NCBI GenBank assembly: GCA_003161535.1
Contig: PMOM01000236.1
Span: 1-6,110, forward strand
Direction of reading: 5' to 3'
DNA from: Caulobacteraceae bacterium
GTDB lineage: Bacteria; Pseudomonadota; Alphaproteobacteria; Caulobacterales; Caulobacteraceae
Length of the DNA stretch: 6,110 nt
Shown here: positions 5,335-6,110 of the stretch, one piece after another
Layout: every line of letters begins with the position of its first letter
Position numbering within the stretch: the first letter of the stretch is position 1
Notes under the pieces: model-generated
Database searches by the model: none
What the model was told of the DNA's origin: nothing
What the model saw: the letters and a program-made list of their open reading frames with translations, nothing else
Position numbers and translations under genes: made by a program

Positions 5335-6110
5335 ATGGCGCTTGTTCCATTCGATGATCGCGACGGCTGGATATGGCTTGACGGGAAGTTCGTTGCCTGG
5401 CGGGAGGCGAAGGTGCACGTCTTGACCCATGCCCTTCACTACGCCTCCGCCGTCTTCGAAGGGATGCGGATGTACGGCGGCGAGATCTTCAAGCTTACCG
5501 AACATATCGAGCGCCTGTTCAAGTCGGCCGAAATTCTCGACTTTTCAATCCCGTTCAGCGTGACCCAGATCGAACAGGCGTGCAAGGAAGCCTGCGTCCG
5601 CAATGGTCTTGCCGACTGCTACCTGCGCCCCATCGCCTGGCGCGGCTCGGAGACCATCGGAGTCTCTGCTCAGAACAGCACCATCCACGTCGCCGTCGCG
5701 GTCTGGGAATGGCCGAGCTATTTCAAGCCGGACGAGAAGACGCGGGGCATCGCCTTGACCTGGGCCAAGTATAAACGCCCGTCACCCGAAACCGCGCCCA
5801 CCGCCTCGAAGGCGGCGGGGCTATACATGATCTGCACGATCTCCAAGCATGCCGCCGAGCGCGAAGGTTTCGCCGACGCCATGATGCTCGATTGGCGCGG
5901 CTATGTGGCCGAGGCCACCGGGGCCAATGTGTTCTTCGTGCGCGATGGCGTGCTGCACACGCCCGATCCCGACTGCTTCTTGGACGGCATCACCCGGCAG
6001 GCGGTCATCAAACTGGCCCAGGAGAAGGGCTTTGAGGTTGTCGTACGCCATATCCTGCCCGAGGAACTGGCCACCTTTTCCGAGTGCTTCATCGTCGGCA
6101 CCGCCGCCGA
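5335..6110 (+). CDS. ilvE: IlvE, branched-chain amino acid aminotransferase (3' end beyond the right edge)
   Basis: This is a PLP-dependent class IV (D-amino-acid/branched-chain) aminotransferase. It transfers the amino group from glutamate to the 2-oxo acids of leucine, isoleucine and valine, the last step of their synthesis, in the cytoplasm. There are 258 complete codons in the window; about 30 to 40 C-terminal residues should be missing. The protein starts MALVPFDDRDGWIWLDGKFV, the usual alphaproteobacterial N-terminus, which supports ATG at 5335. Key elements are HALHYASAVFEG (32-43), RGSETIGVSAQN (103-114), the PLP lysine K159 in TASKAAGLYM, Y164, and E193 in YVAEATGANVFFV, which contacts the cofactor ring nitrogen. 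The class signature continues as DGVLHTPDPDCFLDGITRQA (204-223) and the frame leaves the window at IVGTAAE. K159 and E193 have the same numbers as in E. coli IlvE. 4-amino-4-deoxychorismate lyase and D-amino-acid transaminase share the fold but fit the sequence less well. Confidence 0.96.
   Translation, partial: MALVPFDDRDGWIWLDGKFVAWREAKVHVLTHALHYASAVFEGMRMYGGEIFKLTEHIERLFKSAEILDFSIPFSVTQIEQACKEACVRNGLADCYLRPIAWRGSETIGVSAQNSTIHVAVAVWEWPSYFKPDEKTRGIALTWAKYKRPSPETAPTASKAAGLYMICTISKHAAEREGFADAMMLDWRGYVAEATGANVFFVRDGVLHTPDPDCFLDGITRQAVIKLAQEKGFEVVVRHILPEELATFSECFIVGTAA

Noticed and set aside
5203..5505. Minus-strand open frame of 100 codons upstream of the response regulator.
   Set aside because: It overlaps the N-terminal coding region of ilvE, which is certain from its sequence, and its own product is unrecognisable.

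Overview
The window is an ordinary, gene-dense, GC-rich stretch of chromosome from an alphaproteobacterium. The evidence is the gene order ruvC-ruvA-ruvB-ybgC-tolQ, the alphaproteobacterial style of the IlvE, RuvB and TolQ proteins, and an exact GTTC-N7-GTTC motif (the alphaproteobacterial LexA box) on the ruvC start. The genus cannot be named from this much sequence. No mobile element, CRISPR array, RNA gene or horizontally acquired island is visible.

Layout. Seven genes run on the minus strand, from right to left: an OmpR-type response regulator (5206-4496), an EnvZ-type sensor histidine kinase (4496-3138), ruvC (3073-2558), ruvA (2561-1950), ruvB (1953-922), ybgC (922-461) and the 5' part of tolQ (409 to beyond the left edge). 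A 128-base divergent intergenic region (5207-5334) separates them from ilvE on the plus strand (5335 to beyond the right edge). No gene-free stretch exceeds 130 bases.

How the genes work together. RuvA, RuvB and RuvC form the resolvasome that migrates and cuts Holliday junctions. Their genes, and ybgC after them, overlap by 1 to 4 bases, so translation is probably coupled. YbgC (hotdog thioesterase) and TolQ (inner-membrane motor subunit) belong to the cell-envelope Tol-Pal cluster, which presumably continues to the left. The regulator and kinase overlap by one base and form a signalling pair of unknown stimulus. IlvE carries out the last step of branched-chain amino acid synthesis and has a plausible promoter of its own.

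Points worth a second look are the LexA box overlapping the ruvC start codons, a RuvA whose acidic pin has lost its second acidic residue beside a one-residue insertion, a clamp-binding-like QPTLF at the RuvB C-terminus, and the short, terminator-free gap between the kinase gene and ruvC. I found no credible new biological system here.
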